A DNA stretch of 64,000 nucleotides from Streptomyces sp. KMM 9044 (GCF_024701375.2 NZ_CP113910.1:496001-560000); one strand, 5' to 3'. Positions 35,202 through 44,797 are shown, counted from the stretch's first letter. The notes: a model not told the origin generated them from the sequence alone. Program-made: numbers and translations.

Positions 35202-35862
35202 TCAGCCGCGCGGCACCTCGATCACGCTGGCGAGGTGGGCGCGGACGGCCGCCTCGGCCGCCTCCGGGCCCCTGGCCCTGATCGCCTCGATCAGGGCCAG
35301 ATGCTCGGTCAGGGAGTGCTGCGAGCGTCCCGGCCTGAGCGTCAGCTGGAAACGCTGGCGCACCCGTTGGCCGTTGAGGCGGTCCAGTAGGGCCACGGCT
35401 GTGCGCCGGCCGGAGAACTCCTGGATGCGGGTGTGGAGTTCCTGGTCGAGCCGGGAGTGGGCGAGGGGCTCGCCGTCGGCCACGGCCTTGGCCATCGCCG
35501 TGCCCAGTTCGGTGAGCCGGTCCAGTTGCGCGTCGTCGGCCGTGGCGGCGGTCTTGGCCGCGCACAGCCCTTCGAGCACCGTCCGGCATGCGGTGATGGC
35601 GACCGCTTCCTCCACGGTCACCGCCCGTACCGTGAGCCGCGGTGCGGATCCGCTCGACCCGTCCCTGGGCCTCCAGGTCGATGGGCGCGGCCCGGATGCC
35701 GGCCCGGGTCGCCCCGAACCGCTCGGCGAGCTCGTTCTCGTTCTCGTTCTCCACCAGCCGCTGGTCCGGCACCATCTCGCCCCGCAGGATCGCCTGCCGC
35801 AACTGCGCGACGGCATGCCGCTTGGCCTGCTCGCCGGTGTTCGGACGGATTTGGTCGGACAT
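35202..35862 (-). pseudogene. Frameshifted GntR/FadR-family regulator
   Basis: The N-terminal winged helix (MSDQIRPNTG to about 75 residues) and the FCD ligand domain (AVTVEEAVAITACRTVLEGLCAAK onward, ending at 35202) lie in different frames, with the break near 35625-35650. The start ATG at 35862 has GGGGAGAG upstream. The recognition region holds a hexamer expansion: GAGAAC three times, giving VENENENEL where relatives have VENEL. If intact it would be the local repressor of the divergent dehydrogenase. A sequencing error cannot be excluded for the frameshift. Confidence 0.8.
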
Positions 35863-35971
35863 CGTCACTCTCCCCTGAGCGGGCGCCTGGTGACCCCAAC
35901 CCCATCCCGGCAGAATGGTCAACAATTTCGTTTGCTTCTTTACAGACAAGTGCCGCCCGCCTGCCCCCTCC

Positions 35972-36013
35972 TTGACACCCTCACCCGTACACACTCAAGG
36001 TTTGTCTGGACAA
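35972..36013 (+). promoter_or_regulatory. Promoter with GntR-type operator before the 36069 dehydrogenase
   Basis: TTGACA (35972-35977) and CAAGGT (35996-36001) are 18 bp apart. The palindrome TTGTCTGGACAA (36002-36013) lies at the expected transcription start and fits a FadR/GntR-type repressor site. The adjacent gene for such a repressor is the frameshifted one at 35202. Confidence 0.5.
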
Positions 36014-36068
36014 TACTGGACGGAACAGGGAACGGTCCGGTCACGAAACGGTCCGAGGAAGGGCTCTC

Positions 36069-37232
36069 ATGGTGGATACGCTCGGTGTCGCCGTCATCGG
36101 ATTCGGCTGGATGGGACGGGTGCACACCCAGGCGTACGCGCGCGTGCCGCACCACTATCCGCAGCTCGCCCTGCGCCCGGAGCTGATCACGGTCGCCGAG
36201 GAGGTGCCGGGCCGGGCCGAGGAGGCCGCGGCGCAGTTCGGGTTCGCCCGCACCACCCGCGACTGGCGCGACGTGGCCGCCGACCCCCGCGTGCAGGCGG
36301 TCAGCATCACGGCCCCGAACTTCCTGCACCGTGAGATCGGCGTCGTGATGGCCGAGGCCGGCAAGCACATCTGGATCGAGAAGCCGGTCGGTCTCACCGC
36401 CGGGGACGCCCGCGCGGTCTCGGACGCCGTCGCCAAGGCCGGAGTCCGCAGCGCGGTGGGCTTCAACTACCGCAACGCGCCCGCCGTCGAGACGGCCCGT
36501 GCCCTGATCGCCGCCGGCGACATCGGTACCGTCACCCATGTCCGAATCCGCCTGTTCAGCGACTACGCCGCCCACCCCGAGTCCGCCCTGACCTGGCGCT
36601 ACGAGCGGGAGCGCGGCGGCAGCGGAGTGCTCGGCGACCTGGCCTCGCACGGTGCCGACCTGGCCCGCTTCCTGCTCGGCGACATCGCCTCGCTGACCGC
36701 CGACACGGCGATCTTCCTGCCCGAGCGGGCCCGCCCGGCCGGCGCCACGGCCGGCCACGCCCGTGCCAGTGGCGGCGAACTCGGCCCGGTGGAGAACGAG
36801 GACTACGTCAACTGCCTGCTGCGCTTCGCCTCCGGCGCGCGCGGTGTGCTGGAGGCCTGCCGGGTCTCGGTCGGCGAGCAGAACAACTACGGTTTCGAGG
36901 TGCACGGCACCAAGGGCGCCGTGTTCTGGGACTTCCGCCGGATGAACGAACTCGGCGTCAGCCGCGGCACCGGCTACCAGGACCAGCCGGTGAGCACGGT
37001 CCACGTCGGCCCGGGCGACGGCGAGTTCGGCGCGTTCCAGCCCGGCGCGGCGAACGCCATGGGCTACGACGACCTGAAAGTGGTCGAGGCGCACCGTTTC
37101 CTGCGCTCCGTCGCCGAGGGCGCCGAGTACGGCGCCACGCTCACCGACGCCGTGCACAGCGCGGCCGTACTGGATGCGATGGTGCGGTCGGCCGGGAACG
37201 GGGCCTGGGTGGCGGTGGACGCCACCTCGTGA
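36069..37232 (+). CDS. Gfo/Idh/MocA-family oxidoreductase (inositol dehydrogenase-like)
   Basis: The product is 387 residues from an ATG with CGAGGAAGG upstream. The N-terminal Rossmann motif GFGWMG, the EKPVGLT motif with the conserved Lys, and the C-terminal GFO_IDH_MocA_C domain (HGADLARFLLGDI with the catalytic-site His) are present. Such enzymes oxidise inositols or sugars with NAD. It opens the inositol region and probably acts on an inositol isomer or derivative. Confidence 0.92.
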   Translation: MVDTLGVAVIGFGWMGRVHTQAYARVPHHYPQLALRPELITVAEEVPGRAEEAAAQFGFARTTRDWRDVAADPRVQAVSITAPNFLHREIGVVMAEAGKHIWIEKPVGLTAGDARAVSDAVAKAGVRSAVGFNYRNAPAVETARALIAAGDIGTVTHVRIRLFSDYAAHPESALTWRYERERGGSGVLGDLASHGADLARFLLGDIASLTADTAIFLPERARPAGATAGHARASGGELGPVENEDYVNCLLRFASGARGVLEACRVSVGEQNNYGFEVHGTKGAVFWDFRRMNELGVSRGTGYQDQPVSTVHVGPGDGEFGAFQPGAANAMGYDDLKVVEAHRFLRSVAEGAEYGATLTDAVHSAAVLDAMVRSAGNGAWVAVDATS

Positions 37233-37236
37233 CGGT

Positions 37237-37848
37237 TCAACGGGCCGCGCTCTCCCGGCGGCCCAGCCAGACCGTGAGCGGCGCCAGCACCAGCCACCGC
37301 CACACTGCTGCGGGCCCGACGGCCAGGACCAGCGGGATGGTCACGAGGAACACCGCCACCGTCGAGCCCAGGTCGGCGATGGAGAGCTCCTCGTCCCGCA
37401 CCGGGGCCGCGTCGCCGCACAGCCGGGGGCGTCTGGCGAAAAGGACGGCCAGTATGAGATGGACCCCGCCGAGTCCGGCGACCGCCGCCGAGTAGACGAC
37501 CACCGAGACGTGCTCGTCGCCGTACTCCGAGACCAGCGCGGTCGGGAACGGCAGCAATGCCGCGATGCCCAGGCCGAGCACGGTCAGCGAAATCACCTGT
37601 CCGTCCACCTGCCGAACGGTGCGGAAGATCGCGCGGTGCTCGCGCCAGAAGCCGGCCGGCACCACCATGCTGATCGCATAGGCGCCCGGGTTGGGCACCA
37701 GCTCGCGCAGAGCGTCGTGGTACTCCTCGGGGCTCAGTCCCCGAGGCACGGAGAGGTCCGGGACGAGCAGGGTGACGGCGATGGCGGACACGCCGTCGGC
37801 GAGGGTCACCAGCCGCTCGGGCCCGCCTTCCGGGGTCGGTTTCCTCAT
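37237..37848 (-). CDS. TMEM175/DUF1211-family membrane protein
   Basis: The product is 203 residues. The first membrane segment carries LADGVSAIAVTLLVPDL, the bacterial TMEM175 signature (usually FSDGVxAIAxTLLVLD), and four to five more helices follow. Relatives form potassium-permeable channels. The ATG at 37848 was chosen because the family motif starts shortly after it; a GTG at 37914 is possible. It is tail-to-tail with the dehydrogenase and not obviously linked to inositol metabolism. Confidence 0.85.
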   Translation of the reverse strand: MRKPTPEGGPERLVTLADGVSAIAVTLLVPDLSVPRGLSPEEYHDALRELVPNPGAYAISMVVPAGFWREHRAIFRTVRQVDGQVISLTVLGLGIAALLPFPTALVSEYGDEHVSVVVYSAAVAGLGGVHLILAVLFARRPRLCGDAAPVRDEELSIADLGSTVAVFLVTIPLVLAVGPAAVWRWLVLAPLTVWLGRRESAAR

Positions 37849-37923
37849 GCGCACGACGGTAGGCAGCCCCGGCCCGCCGGACGGGGACACACGCCCGGGC
37901 CGCGGCTCCTTCACCGCGGACCG

Positions 37924-38958
37924 TCACCCGGCCACCCTGCCGGGCGGCATGTTGTAGGGGGTGACCACCTGGATCACGGAGGGGAGGGTGGGCCCCGCGG
38001 GCGGCAGGGCGCCGTGGGCGCGCATCACGAGGTGGCAGGCCTCGCGCAGGTCGTGGCGCAGATCGTGGTGGAGCACGGCGGACAGGCGGTGCTCGCGCAG
38101 CAGCCGGGTGTTGTCGTGGTCGAGGTCGTGCGCGACGAACACGGCGCACTCGCGCCCGGCGTCCTCGAAGGCCCGCAGGGTGGCGATGTTGCCGCCGCCG
38201 ATCGAGTAGACCGCGCGGATGTCCGGGTCGCGGTCCAGCGCCGCCCGGACGAGCTCGTACTGGGTGGTGTCCAGGCCCTGTCCCCCGGCGATCTCCGCGA
38301 GGGCGTGCTCGGGGTACCGGGCGCGCATGACGCTGCGGAAGCCCATCTCGCGCTCCTCCTCGTTGCGGAAGAAACCGCTGGAGAGGCTGGTGAGCACATT
38401 GCCGGGGCCGTTGCCGAGCCACTGCCCCGTGAGATACGCGGCGGTCGCGCCGGCCGCCCGGTTGTCGCTGCCGACGTAGCCGACACGGGCGCTCGCGGGC
38501 AGGTCGGTCACCAGCGTCACCACCGGGATGCCCGCCGCCGCGAGCCGGCCGACGGCGGCGGTGACCTCGGGGACGTCCGGGGCTTTGAGGATCACCCCCT
38601 GTGTGCCGCGCCGCCCGATCCGGTCGAGGGCGGCGACCAGTTCCCCCGCCGGACCCGTCTCGCGGAAGTGGAAGCGGGAGCGGACCACCGCCGGGTGCAG
38701 TGCGGGCAGTTCGGCCTCCAGGGCGGCCCGCACGGCGGTGGAGAACCGCTCGGGCGACTGCATGACGATGTCCACCATGAACGTACGGCCGACCAGCCGG
38801 ACCTGGGTGCGCTGCCGGTCCAGGTCGGCGATCGCCCGGCGCACCTCCTGCGCGGTGCTGTCCCGCACCCCGCCCCGGCCGTTGAGCACCCGGTCGACCG
38901 TGGCCTCGCTCAAACCTGCCTGACGTGCGATTTCCCTGATCGGGAAGGGGTGGCCCAT
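37924..38958 (-). CDS. LacI-family transcriptional regulator
   Basis: The product is 344 residues from the ATG at 38958 with AGGAG 8 bases upstream. A LacI helix-turn-helix (IREIARQAGLSEATVDRVLNGRGGV) is followed by a periplasmic-binding-like sensor domain (YVGSDNRAAGATAAYLTGQWL). This group often senses a sugar or polyol. It diverges from the PhyH-type dioxygenase gene, and the shared gap contains TTTGTACTGACA (39020-39031), close to TTTGTACTTACA in the iol divergent promoter region at 47077-47088. It may therefore control both sites. Confidence 0.92.
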   Translation of the reverse strand: MGHPFPIREIARQAGLSEATVDRVLNGRGGVRDSTAQEVRRAIADLDRQRTQVRLVGRTFMVDIVMQSPERFSTAVRAALEAELPALHPAVVRSRFHFRETGPAGELVAALDRIGRRGTQGVILKAPDVPEVTAAVGRLAAAGIPVVTLVTDLPASARVGYVGSDNRAAGATAAYLTGQWLGNGPGNVLTSLSSGFFRNEEEREMGFRSVMRARYPEHALAEIAGGQGLDTTQYELVRAALDRDPDIRAVYSIGGGNIATLRAFEDAGRECAVFVAHDLDHDNTRLLREHRLSAVLHHDLRHDLREACHLVMRAHGALPPAGPTLPSVIQVVTPYNMPPGRVAG

Positions 38959-39084
38959 ACGACCGGCTCCTGGGACTCCTGAGGGGTTTTTGATGGCTGA
39001 CTGCTGATTGTTCGAAGGCTTTGTACTGACAAGAATGACAGAGCCGAGTCCCCGTGACCCGAAACGTGACCCGAAAGGACGACC

Positions 39085-40293
39085 ATGTCCTTCTCCACCG
39101 CCTCCAACCCGGTCCAGCCGTCCGCCGCCGCCCCCGCGCAGGCAGCGGAGCGGCGGCCCTGGCTGTCCGGGCAGGACTGCGACCTGGACGCCTTCCGTGC
39201 CGTGGTCGAGCGGACCACGGACCCCGCCGCCCACCCACACGCCGCCGCCGTGGAACGGAACGTGCTGCTCTACGACGCCGACCGGCTCGCCCTCGCCGAC
39301 CGGCGCGAGGTCCAGGCCGAGCTGGTGCGCGCCCTCGCCGACGGCCCCGGCGTCGTGGTCGTCCGGGGCGCCTTCCCCGACCCGGCGGTCGTGGACCGGG
39401 CCACCGCCGTGTTCGACGCCCTGATCTCCGAGCAGCGCGCCACGGGCGCCACCGCCGGCGACCACTTCGCCAAGCCGGGCGCCAACGACCGGGTGTGGAA
39501 CGCCCTGGAGAAGGCCGCCCTCTACGACCCGCAGGCCTTCGCCGAGTACTACGCCAACGACGTGATCGCGCTGGTGTCCACGGCCTGGCTCGGCCCCGGC
39601 TACCAGGTCACCTCCCAGGTGAACGTGGTCAACCCGGGCGGCGCGGCCCAGACCGTGCACCGCGACTACCACCTCGGCTTCCTCTCCGACGAGGCCGCCG
39701 CCGCCTACCCGGCGCACGTGCACCGCCTCTCCCCCTTGCTCACCCTGCAGGGCGCGGTCGCGCACTGCGACATGCCCGTCGAGTCCGGACCCACGCTGTA
39801 CCTGCCGCATTCGCAGAAGTACGGGCCCGGCTATTTCGCCTGGCGGCTCCCCGGGTTCCAGGCGTACTTCGAGGAGCACCACGTGCAGCTGCCGCTCGCC
39901 AAGGGCGACGCGGTCTTCTTCAACCCGGCGCTGTTCCACGCCGCCGGCGCCAACCGCTCGGCGGACATCCGGCGCATGGCCAACCTGCTCCAGGTGTCCT
40001 CGGCGTTCGGACGGGCCATGGAGACGGTGGACCGCGAGACCGTGACGGGTGCCGTCTACCCGGTGCTGTTCAAGAGCCGGGCGGAGGGCGCCGGCGAGCA
40101 GTGGCAGGAGAACGTGATCGCGGCGAGCGCGGAGGGCTACCCCTTCCCCACCAACCTCGACAACGACCCGCCCGTCGACGGCCTGGCCCCGCCCTCGCAG
40201 GCGGACCTCGTACGGCGGGCACTGCGCGAGAACTGGACCGTGCGCACCCTGCGGGAGGCGCTGCGGGCCAACGCCGGACGACGTGAGAGCTGA
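39085..40293 (+). CDS. Phytanoyl-CoA dioxygenase (PhyH)-family protein
   Basis: The product is 402 residues. The iron-binding HxD motif is in QTVHRDYHLGF, and the distal His/Arg are in LFHAAGANRSADIRRMANLLQVS. PhyH-family enzymes use Fe(II) and 2-oxoglutarate to hydroxylate varied substrates. Within an inositol cluster, a plausible role is oxidation or demethylation of an inositol derivative, but nothing in the sequence proves this. It is 19 bases upstream of the SDR start and so is likely in the same operon. Confidence 0.9.
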   Translation: MSFSTASNPVQPSAAAPAQAAERRPWLSGQDCDLDAFRAVVERTTDPAAHPHAAAVERNVLLYDADRLALADRREVQAELVRALADGPGVVVVRGAFPDPAVVDRATAVFDALISEQRATGATAGDHFAKPGANDRVWNALEKAALYDPQAFAEYYANDVIALVSTAWLGPGYQVTSQVNVVNPGGAAQTVHRDYHLGFLSDEAAAAYPAHVHRLSPLLTLQGAVAHCDMPVESGPTLYLPHSQKYGPGYFAWRLPGFQAYFEEHHVQLPLAKGDAVFFNPALFHAAGANRSADIRRMANLLQVSSAFGRAMETVDRETVTGAVYPVLFKSRAEGAGEQWQENVIAASAEGYPFPTNLDNDPPVDGLAPPSQADLVRRALRENWTVRTLREALRANAGRRES

Positions 40294-40312
40294 AAGGAAC
40301 CGGAACACGGTC

Positions 40313-42208
40313 ATGGGGCCTCTCGACGGCAAGGTCGTCCTCGTCGACGGCGGGAGCCAGGGCGTCGGCGCCGCCGTCGCGCGGGCCGCGGTCCGCGAGG
40401 GGGCGGCCGTGGCCGTCACCGGGCGGCGGCCCGAGCCCGGTGAGGCCCTCGTGGCGGAGCTGACCGCCGCGGGCGGCAGGGCGGTCTTCGTCCGCGCCGA
40501 CCTGGCCGACGCCGAGCAGGCCAGGGGCTCCGTCGCCGAGGCCGTACAGGCGCACGGCCGGGTCGGCTGCCTGGTCAACTCGGCAGGGCTGACCTCGCGC
40601 GGAACCCTGCTGGACACCACACCCGAGCTGTTCGACCAGCACATCGCGGTCAACCTCAAGGCACCGTTCTTCACCATGCAGGCCGCCGTCGCGGACATGG
40701 TGCGGCGCGAGGAGCCCGGCACGATCGTCAACATCATCGCCTCGTCGGCGCACGGCGGGCAGCCTTTCCTGGCGCCCTACGTCGCCGCGAAGGCCGGACT
40801 CGTCGGACTCACCCGCAACGCGGCGCACGCCCACCGGTGGGACCGGATTCGGATCAACGGGCCGAACATCGGCTGGACCGCCATCGAGGGTGAGGACGCC
40901 ACCCAGCGCACCTTCCACGGTGCCGGCGACGGCCGGCGCGAGCGGGCCGCCGCCCGGCTGCCGACGGGCAGACTGGGCCGGCCGGACGAGACCGCCGACT
41001 TCGTGGTCCTGCTGCTGTCCGACCGCTCCGGCATGGTGACCGGCTCCGTGATCGACTGGGACCAGAACGTCCTCGGCGGCCCCGGCTGGCGGGACAGCAC
41101 CCGCCACGCCACGCCCTCTCCCCACGCAGGACCGCACCCACGCCCCACGCCCCGCACCCCGCACCCCGCACCCCGCACCCCGCACCCAAGGAGCACCACC
41201 TCCATGCGCATCGGAATCCTCGGTCTCGGCCGTATCGGCGCCTTCCACGCCGAGACCCTCTCCGGGCTCGACTCAATCGAGTCGCTCGTCGTCTCCGACC
41301 CGTTCGCGGACGCCGCGAAGGCCGCCGCCGAGCGCTTCGACGCCGAGGTCGCGGACTCCCCCGAGGCCGTGCTCGCCGCCGGCGTGGACGGTGTGGTGAT
41401 CGCCGCGGCGACCGACGCCCACCCCGGGCTGATCCTCGCCTGTGTCGAGGCGGGCGTCCCCGTGTTCTGCGAGAAGCCGGTGGCCCGCACGATGGCCGAG
41501 GGGGTGCAGGTACTGAAGGCGGTCGAGGGCCAAGGCGTGCCGATCCAGATCGGTTACAACCGCCGCTTCGACGCGGGCTTCGTCGCCGCGCGGGCGGCCG
41601 TGCGCAGCGGGGAGCTGGGCAGGCTGCACACCGTGCGCTCGACCACGCTGGACCCGGCGCCGCCGCCGGCCGCGTACATCGCCGCGTCCGGCGGAATCTT
41701 CCGTGACTGTTCCGTGCACGACTTCGACATCATCCGCTGGGTGACCGGCCGCGAGGTGACCGAGGTGTACGCGGTCGGCGGCAACCGGGGCGCCGACTAC
41801 ATCAAGGAGGCGGGCGACGCCGACACCACCGGTGCGATCCTCACCCTGGACGACGGCACCATCGCCGTGGTCTCCAACAGCCGCCACAACGCCCGGGGGT
41901 ACGACGTCCGCATGGAGATCCACGGCTTCACGGACTCCATCGCGGTCGGTCTGGAGGACAAGCTGCCGCTGCGGTCGGTGGAGCCCGGGGTGGCCTTCCC
42001 CGCGGACACCCCGCACGACTTCTTCATGGACCGCTTCACCGCCGCCTACCGCGCCGAGCTCACCGCGTTCACCGAGGTCGCGGCCGGCTCCCGGCCGTCC
42101 CCGTGCACGGTGGCGGACGCCCTGGAAGCGGGCTGGATCGCCGACGCCTGCACCCTGTCCCTGCAGGAGCACCGCCCCGTCACCGTCGAGGAAGTAGGGC
42201 AGGCCTGA
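40313..42208 (+). CDS. Continuous ORF joining an SDR dehydrogenase to a Gfo/Idh/MocA dehydrogenase
   Basis: The frame reads without a stop for 631 codons. Residues 1-245 are a short-chain dehydrogenase: GGSQGVGAA near the start and YVAAKAG at the catalytic Tyr/Lys. A Pro/His/Arg-rich linker follows, encoded by a 7-bp repeat, and then from residue 298 a complete inositol 2-dehydrogenase-like protein (GLGRIGAFH, EKPVARTM). The second part has its own AAGGAG and ATG (41204). The most likely history is two genes joined by loss of the SDR stop codon. Whether a fused protein is made is unknown. Confidence 0.75.
   Translation: MGPLDGKVVLVDGGSQGVGAAVARAAVREGAAVAVTGRRPEPGEALVAELTAAGGRAVFVRADLADAEQARGSVAEAVQAHGRVGCLVNSAGLTSRGTLLDTTPELFDQHIAVNLKAPFFTMQAAVADMVRREEPGTIVNIIASSAHGGQPFLAPYVAAKAGLVGLTRNAAHAHRWDRIRINGPNIGWTAIEGEDATQRTFHGAGDGRRERAAARLPTGRLGRPDETADFVVLLLSDRSGMVTGSVIDWDQNVLGGPGWRDSTRHATPSPHAGPHPRPTPRTPHPAPRTPHPRSTTSMRIGILGLGRIGAFHAETLSGLDSIESLVVSDPFADAAKAAAERFDAEVADSPEAVLAAGVDGVVIAAATDAHPGLILACVEAGVPVFCEKPVARTMAEGVQVLKAVEGQGVPIQIGYNRRFDAGFVAARAAVRSGELGRLHTVRSTTLDPAPPPAAYIAASGGIFRDCSVHDFDIIRWVTGREVTEVYAVGGNRGADYIKEAGDADTTGAILTLDDGTIAVVSNSRHNARGYDVRMEIHGFTDSIAVGLEDKLPLRSVEPGVAFPADTPHDFFMDRFTAAYRAELTAFTEVAAGSRPSPCTVADALEAGWIADACTLSLQEHRPVTVEEVGQA
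41151..41185 (+). repeat. Five copies of the 7-bp repeat CCCGCAC
   Basis: The unit CCCGCAC is repeated five times without error in the linker between the SDR and dehydrogenase parts. Because 7 is not a multiple of 3, a gain or loss of one unit would shift the frame between the two domains. Confidence 0.95.
41204..42208 (+). CDS. Inositol 2-dehydrogenase-like protein (internal start)
   Basis: The product is 334 residues from the ATG at 41204, with AAGGAG 10 bases upstream, in frame with the preceding SDR. The Rossmann motif GLGRIGAFHAETL, the EKPVARTM motif and the DCSVHDFDIIRWVTGREV block with catalytic Asp/His match Gfo/Idh/MocA inositol dehydrogenases (IolG type), which oxidise myo-inositol to 2-keto-myo-inositol. 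This is the best candidate for the first step of the pathway in this window. It can be made independently even if the fused reading also occurs. Confidence 0.85.
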   Translation: MRIGILGLGRIGAFHAETLSGLDSIESLVVSDPFADAAKAAAERFDAEVADSPEAVLAAGVDGVVIAAATDAHPGLILACVEAGVPVFCEKPVARTMAEGVQVLKAVEGQGVPIQIGYNRRFDAGFVAARAAVRSGELGRLHTVRSTTLDPAPPPAAYIAASGGIFRDCSVHDFDIIRWVTGREVTEVYAVGGNRGADYIKEAGDADTTGAILTLDDGTIAVVSNSRHNARGYDVRMEIHGFTDSIAVGLEDKLPLRSVEPGVAFPADTPHDFFMDRFTAAYRAELTAFTEVAAGSRPSPCTVADALEAGWIADACTLSLQEHRPVTVEEVGQA

Positions 42209-42294
42209 GCGGCGGCACGCGCCCCCGGACCCCGGGGGGCGAACAACGTGTGGGGCCGCCCTCCAGGAGGCGGCCCCACACGCATCACGTCACC

Positions 42295-42938
42295 TCACCG
42301 GTACAGCGCCGGTCTCTCCGCCAGTTCGACCGCAACGAGGCCGCCCTCCTCCGGGGCCCGGACGCCGGCCTCGCAGACTGCGGCCGCCGCGTAGCCGTCC
42401 CAGGCGCTGGGGCCGTCGGCCTCGCCCCGGGGGTGGTGAAGAACGGTGAACCGGTCACGTCGCGGTGCCGGTTGTGCAGCATCAGGGGGCGGCCCAACCG
42501 CCCTGTCTCCAGCAGCGCCTTGAGGCGGGCGTACTCGGCGTCGTAGCGGCGCATGAAGCCGACCCGGATCCGGCGGTGGCCGAGTGCCCGTTCGGCTTCG
42601 ACGACGCGCAGCGCGGAGGCCGCGTCGGGGGTGAGCGGCTTCTCGCACAGGACGGGCAGGCCCGGCTCGAACGCGGTGAGCGGGGCGGCCTCGTGGGCCG
42701 GTCCCGGGGAGGCGGTGAGCACCGCGTCGACTCCGGCCGCCGCCATCGCGGCGGCCGGGTCCGTGTGTGCGGTGCAGCCGTCGATGCCGGCGGCCACCGC
42801 CTTGGCCCGTTCCGCGTCGGTGTCGGCGACGGCGGCCACCCGCGCGCCGCCGATCGTCCGGTCGATCCGGCGCACGTGGTCCGCGCCCATGCGGCCCGTG
42901 CCGATGACGGCGATTTCCAGGGGCGGGTTGCCGTGCAT
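42295..42938 (-). pseudogene. Decayed Gfo/Idh/MocA dehydrogenase with internal deletion
   Basis: The N-terminal NAD-binding half ([30 protein letters not shown]) is intact to about residue 165. The sequence then jumps in another frame to the family's C-terminal end ([22 protein letters not shown]). About 130 residues, including the catalytic domain, are missing. It is the last gene of the Rbs-type importer operon and was probably a second inositol dehydrogenase. Confidence 0.8.
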
Positions 42939-42976
42939 GGCTCCACGCCTCCCTTCCGGGTCGTCCGGCGGCGGTT

Positions 42977-43879
42977 TCAGGCTCCGCAGGAGCGGAGGAA
43001 CCTGCGGGTGCGGACCGCGATCGGCAGCGGCTTGTCCGGCTCGCAGGGGTACATGTCCTGCTCGACGATCGCGAACAGGTCCACGTCCAGCTTCTGGGCG
43101 GCGGTCAGGACCGCGCCCAGCTCCGGTACCCCGGCGGGCGGTTCACACATCACTCCGCGCTGCACGGCGGGACCGAACGGGATCCCGTTCGCGACCACGT
43201 CGTCGAGGACGTCCGGGTCGACCTGCTTGAGGTGCAGGTAGCCGATGCGTTCGCCGTAGGTCTCGATGAGCTTGACGCTGTCGCCGCCGCAGTAGGCGTA
43301 GTGCCCGGTGTCGAGGCACAGGTTGACCAGGGAGGAGTCGGTGGAGTCGAGGAAGCGCTCGACGTGTTCCTCGGTGTCGATGTGGGTGTCGGCGTGCGGG
43401 TGGACGACGATGTCGAGCCCGTAGGTGTCCCGCACCTGGCGGCCGAGGCGCTCCATGCCCTCGGCGAGGTGGCCCCACTGCTCGGTGCTGAGCTCCGGGG
43501 GCTCCAGGATCTCGGCGGTCTTGTCGTCGCGCCAGAAGGACGGGATGACGACCAGGTGCTTGGCGTCCATGGCCCGGGTGAGCGAGGCGACCCGGCTGAC
43601 CTGCTCCCAGGCGGACTCCCACGCGGAGGGGCCGCGGTGCAGTCCGCAGAAGATGGTGCCGGCGGAGACCTTGAGGTCCCGCTTCTTCACCTCTTCGGTC
43701 AGACGGGCCGGGTCGGTCGGGAGGTAGCCGTAGGGGCCGAGTTCGATCCAGGAGTAGCCGGCCTCGGCGACCTCGTCGAGGAAGCGCTGCCAGGGCACCT
43801 GCTGCGGGTCGTCGGGGAACCAGACGCCCCAGGAGTCGGGGGCGGAGCCCACCCTGATGCGGTCGAGTGCGACTGCCAT
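42977..43879 (-). CDS. Sugar phosphate isomerase/epimerase-like TIM-barrel protein (IolE/IolI candidate)
   Basis: The product is 300 residues of the xylose-isomerase-like TIM-barrel family. It starts [14 protein letters not shown] and carries metal-binding acidic and His residues in [15 protein letters not shown] and [13 protein letters not shown]. In inositol clusters such proteins act as 2-keto-myo-inositol dehydratase (IolE) or isomerase (IolI). No other IolE candidate is visible in the window, so it may supply that step. The start is 1 base beyond the ATPase stop, so the two are coupled. Confidence 0.87.
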   Translation of the reverse strand: MAVALDRIRVGSAPDSWGVWFPDDPQQVPWQRFLDEVAEAGYSWIELGPYGYLPTDPARLTEEVKKRDLKVSAGTIFCGLHRGPSAWESAWEQVSRVASLTRAMDAKHLVVIPSFWRDDKTAEILEPPELSTEQWGHLAEGMERLGRQVRDTYGLDIVVHPHADTHIDTEEHVERFLDSTDSSLVNLCLDTGHYAYCGGDSVKLIETYGERIGYLHLKQVDPDVLDDVVANGIPFGPAVQRGVMCEPPAGVPELGAVLTAAQKLDVDLFAIVEQDMYPCEPDKPLPIAVRTRRFLRSCGA

Positions 43880-43880
43880 G

Positions 43881-44792
43881 TCAGGATTTTCCTTCCGGGG
43901 ATGCCACTGCGGGGGCCTGGAGGTCTCCCTCCTCGGGGAGCTCCTCGACGTCGACGCCGCGGACCTGTGCCAGTTCGTGTTTGAGTGCGGCGAGTTCGGT
44001 TCCGCCGGCCATGTGGTTGGTCAGTTCCTCCAGGGAGACCTCGCTGCGGGCGGCGGCGAGTTCCGTGGTGCCCAGGCGCAGGACGCTGAAGTGGTCGCCG
44101 ACCATGTAGGCGTGGTGGGGGTTGTGGGTGATGAAGATGACGCCGAGGCCGCGGTCGCGGGCGGCGGCGATGTACTTCAGCACCACACCGGACTGCTTGA
44201 CGCCGAGCGCGGCGGTGGGCTCGTCCAGGATGAGGACGCGGGCACCGAAGTAGACTGCGCGGGCGATGGCCACGCACTGGCGCTGGCCGCCGGAGAGGGT
44301 GCCGATGGGCTGTTCCAGGTCGTCCAGGACGATGCCCATGTTGCGCAGTTCCTCGTCCGCGGTCCTCTTCATCCGCTCGATGTCGAGACGGCGGACCGGC
44401 CAGGGGCCCCTGGTCGTCTCCGAGCCGAGGAAGAAGTTGCGCCACACCGGCATCAGCGGGACGACGGCGAGGTCCTGGTAGACGGTGGCGATCCCCTTGT
44501 CGAGGGCTTCGCGCGGGGTGGAGAACCGTACCGGGGTGCCGTCGACGAGGAACTCGCCCTCGGTGTGCTGGTGCAGCCCGGATACGATCTTGATGAGGGT
44601 GGACTTTCCGGCACCGTTGTCACCGAGTACGCAGGTCACGCGGCCGGGGTGGACGGCCAGGTCGACCCCGTGCAGGGCGCGGATGTTGCCGTAGGACTTC
44701 CCGGCTCCGCGGAGCTCGACCAGGGGGTGTCTCCCGTCGGGGGCGGTGTCCTGCAGGACGGCACCGTGGGTGCCGGTCGTGTCGTCGGTCAT
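43881..44792 (-). CDS. Sugar ABC importer ATPase (RbsA-like, single domain)
   Basis: The product is 303 residues from an ATG with GGAGG upstream. Walker [10 protein letters not shown], signature LSGGQRQCV and Walker [13 protein letters not shown] are complete. It has one ATPase domain rather than the two fused domains of RbsA, which is common in actinobacterial inositol importers. The C-terminus has an extension ([19 protein letters not shown]). It works with the permease immediately upstream. Confidence 0.93.
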   Translation of the reverse strand: MTDDTTGTHGAVLQDTAPDGRHPLVELRGAGKSYGNIRALHGVDLAVHPGRVTCVLGDNGAGKSTLIKIVSGLHQHTEGEFLVDGTPVRFSTPREALDKGIATVYQDLAVVPLMPVWRNFFLGSETTRGPWPVRRLDIERMKRTADEELRNMGIVLDDLEQPIGTLSGGQRQCVAIARAVYFGARVLILDEPTAALGVKQSGVVLKYIAAARDRGLGVIFITHNPHHAYMVGDHFSVLRLGTTELAAARSEVSLEELTNHMAGGTELAALKHELAQVRGVDVEELPEEGDLQAPAVASPEGKS

Positions 44793-44797
44793 TGCGG

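Noticed and set aside
37924..40737. 937-residue minus-strand protein starting inside the dioxygenase/SDR region
   Set aside because: Only the last 344 residues, from the ATG at 38958, are a LacI regulator; the rest is opposite the dioxygenase and SDR genes.
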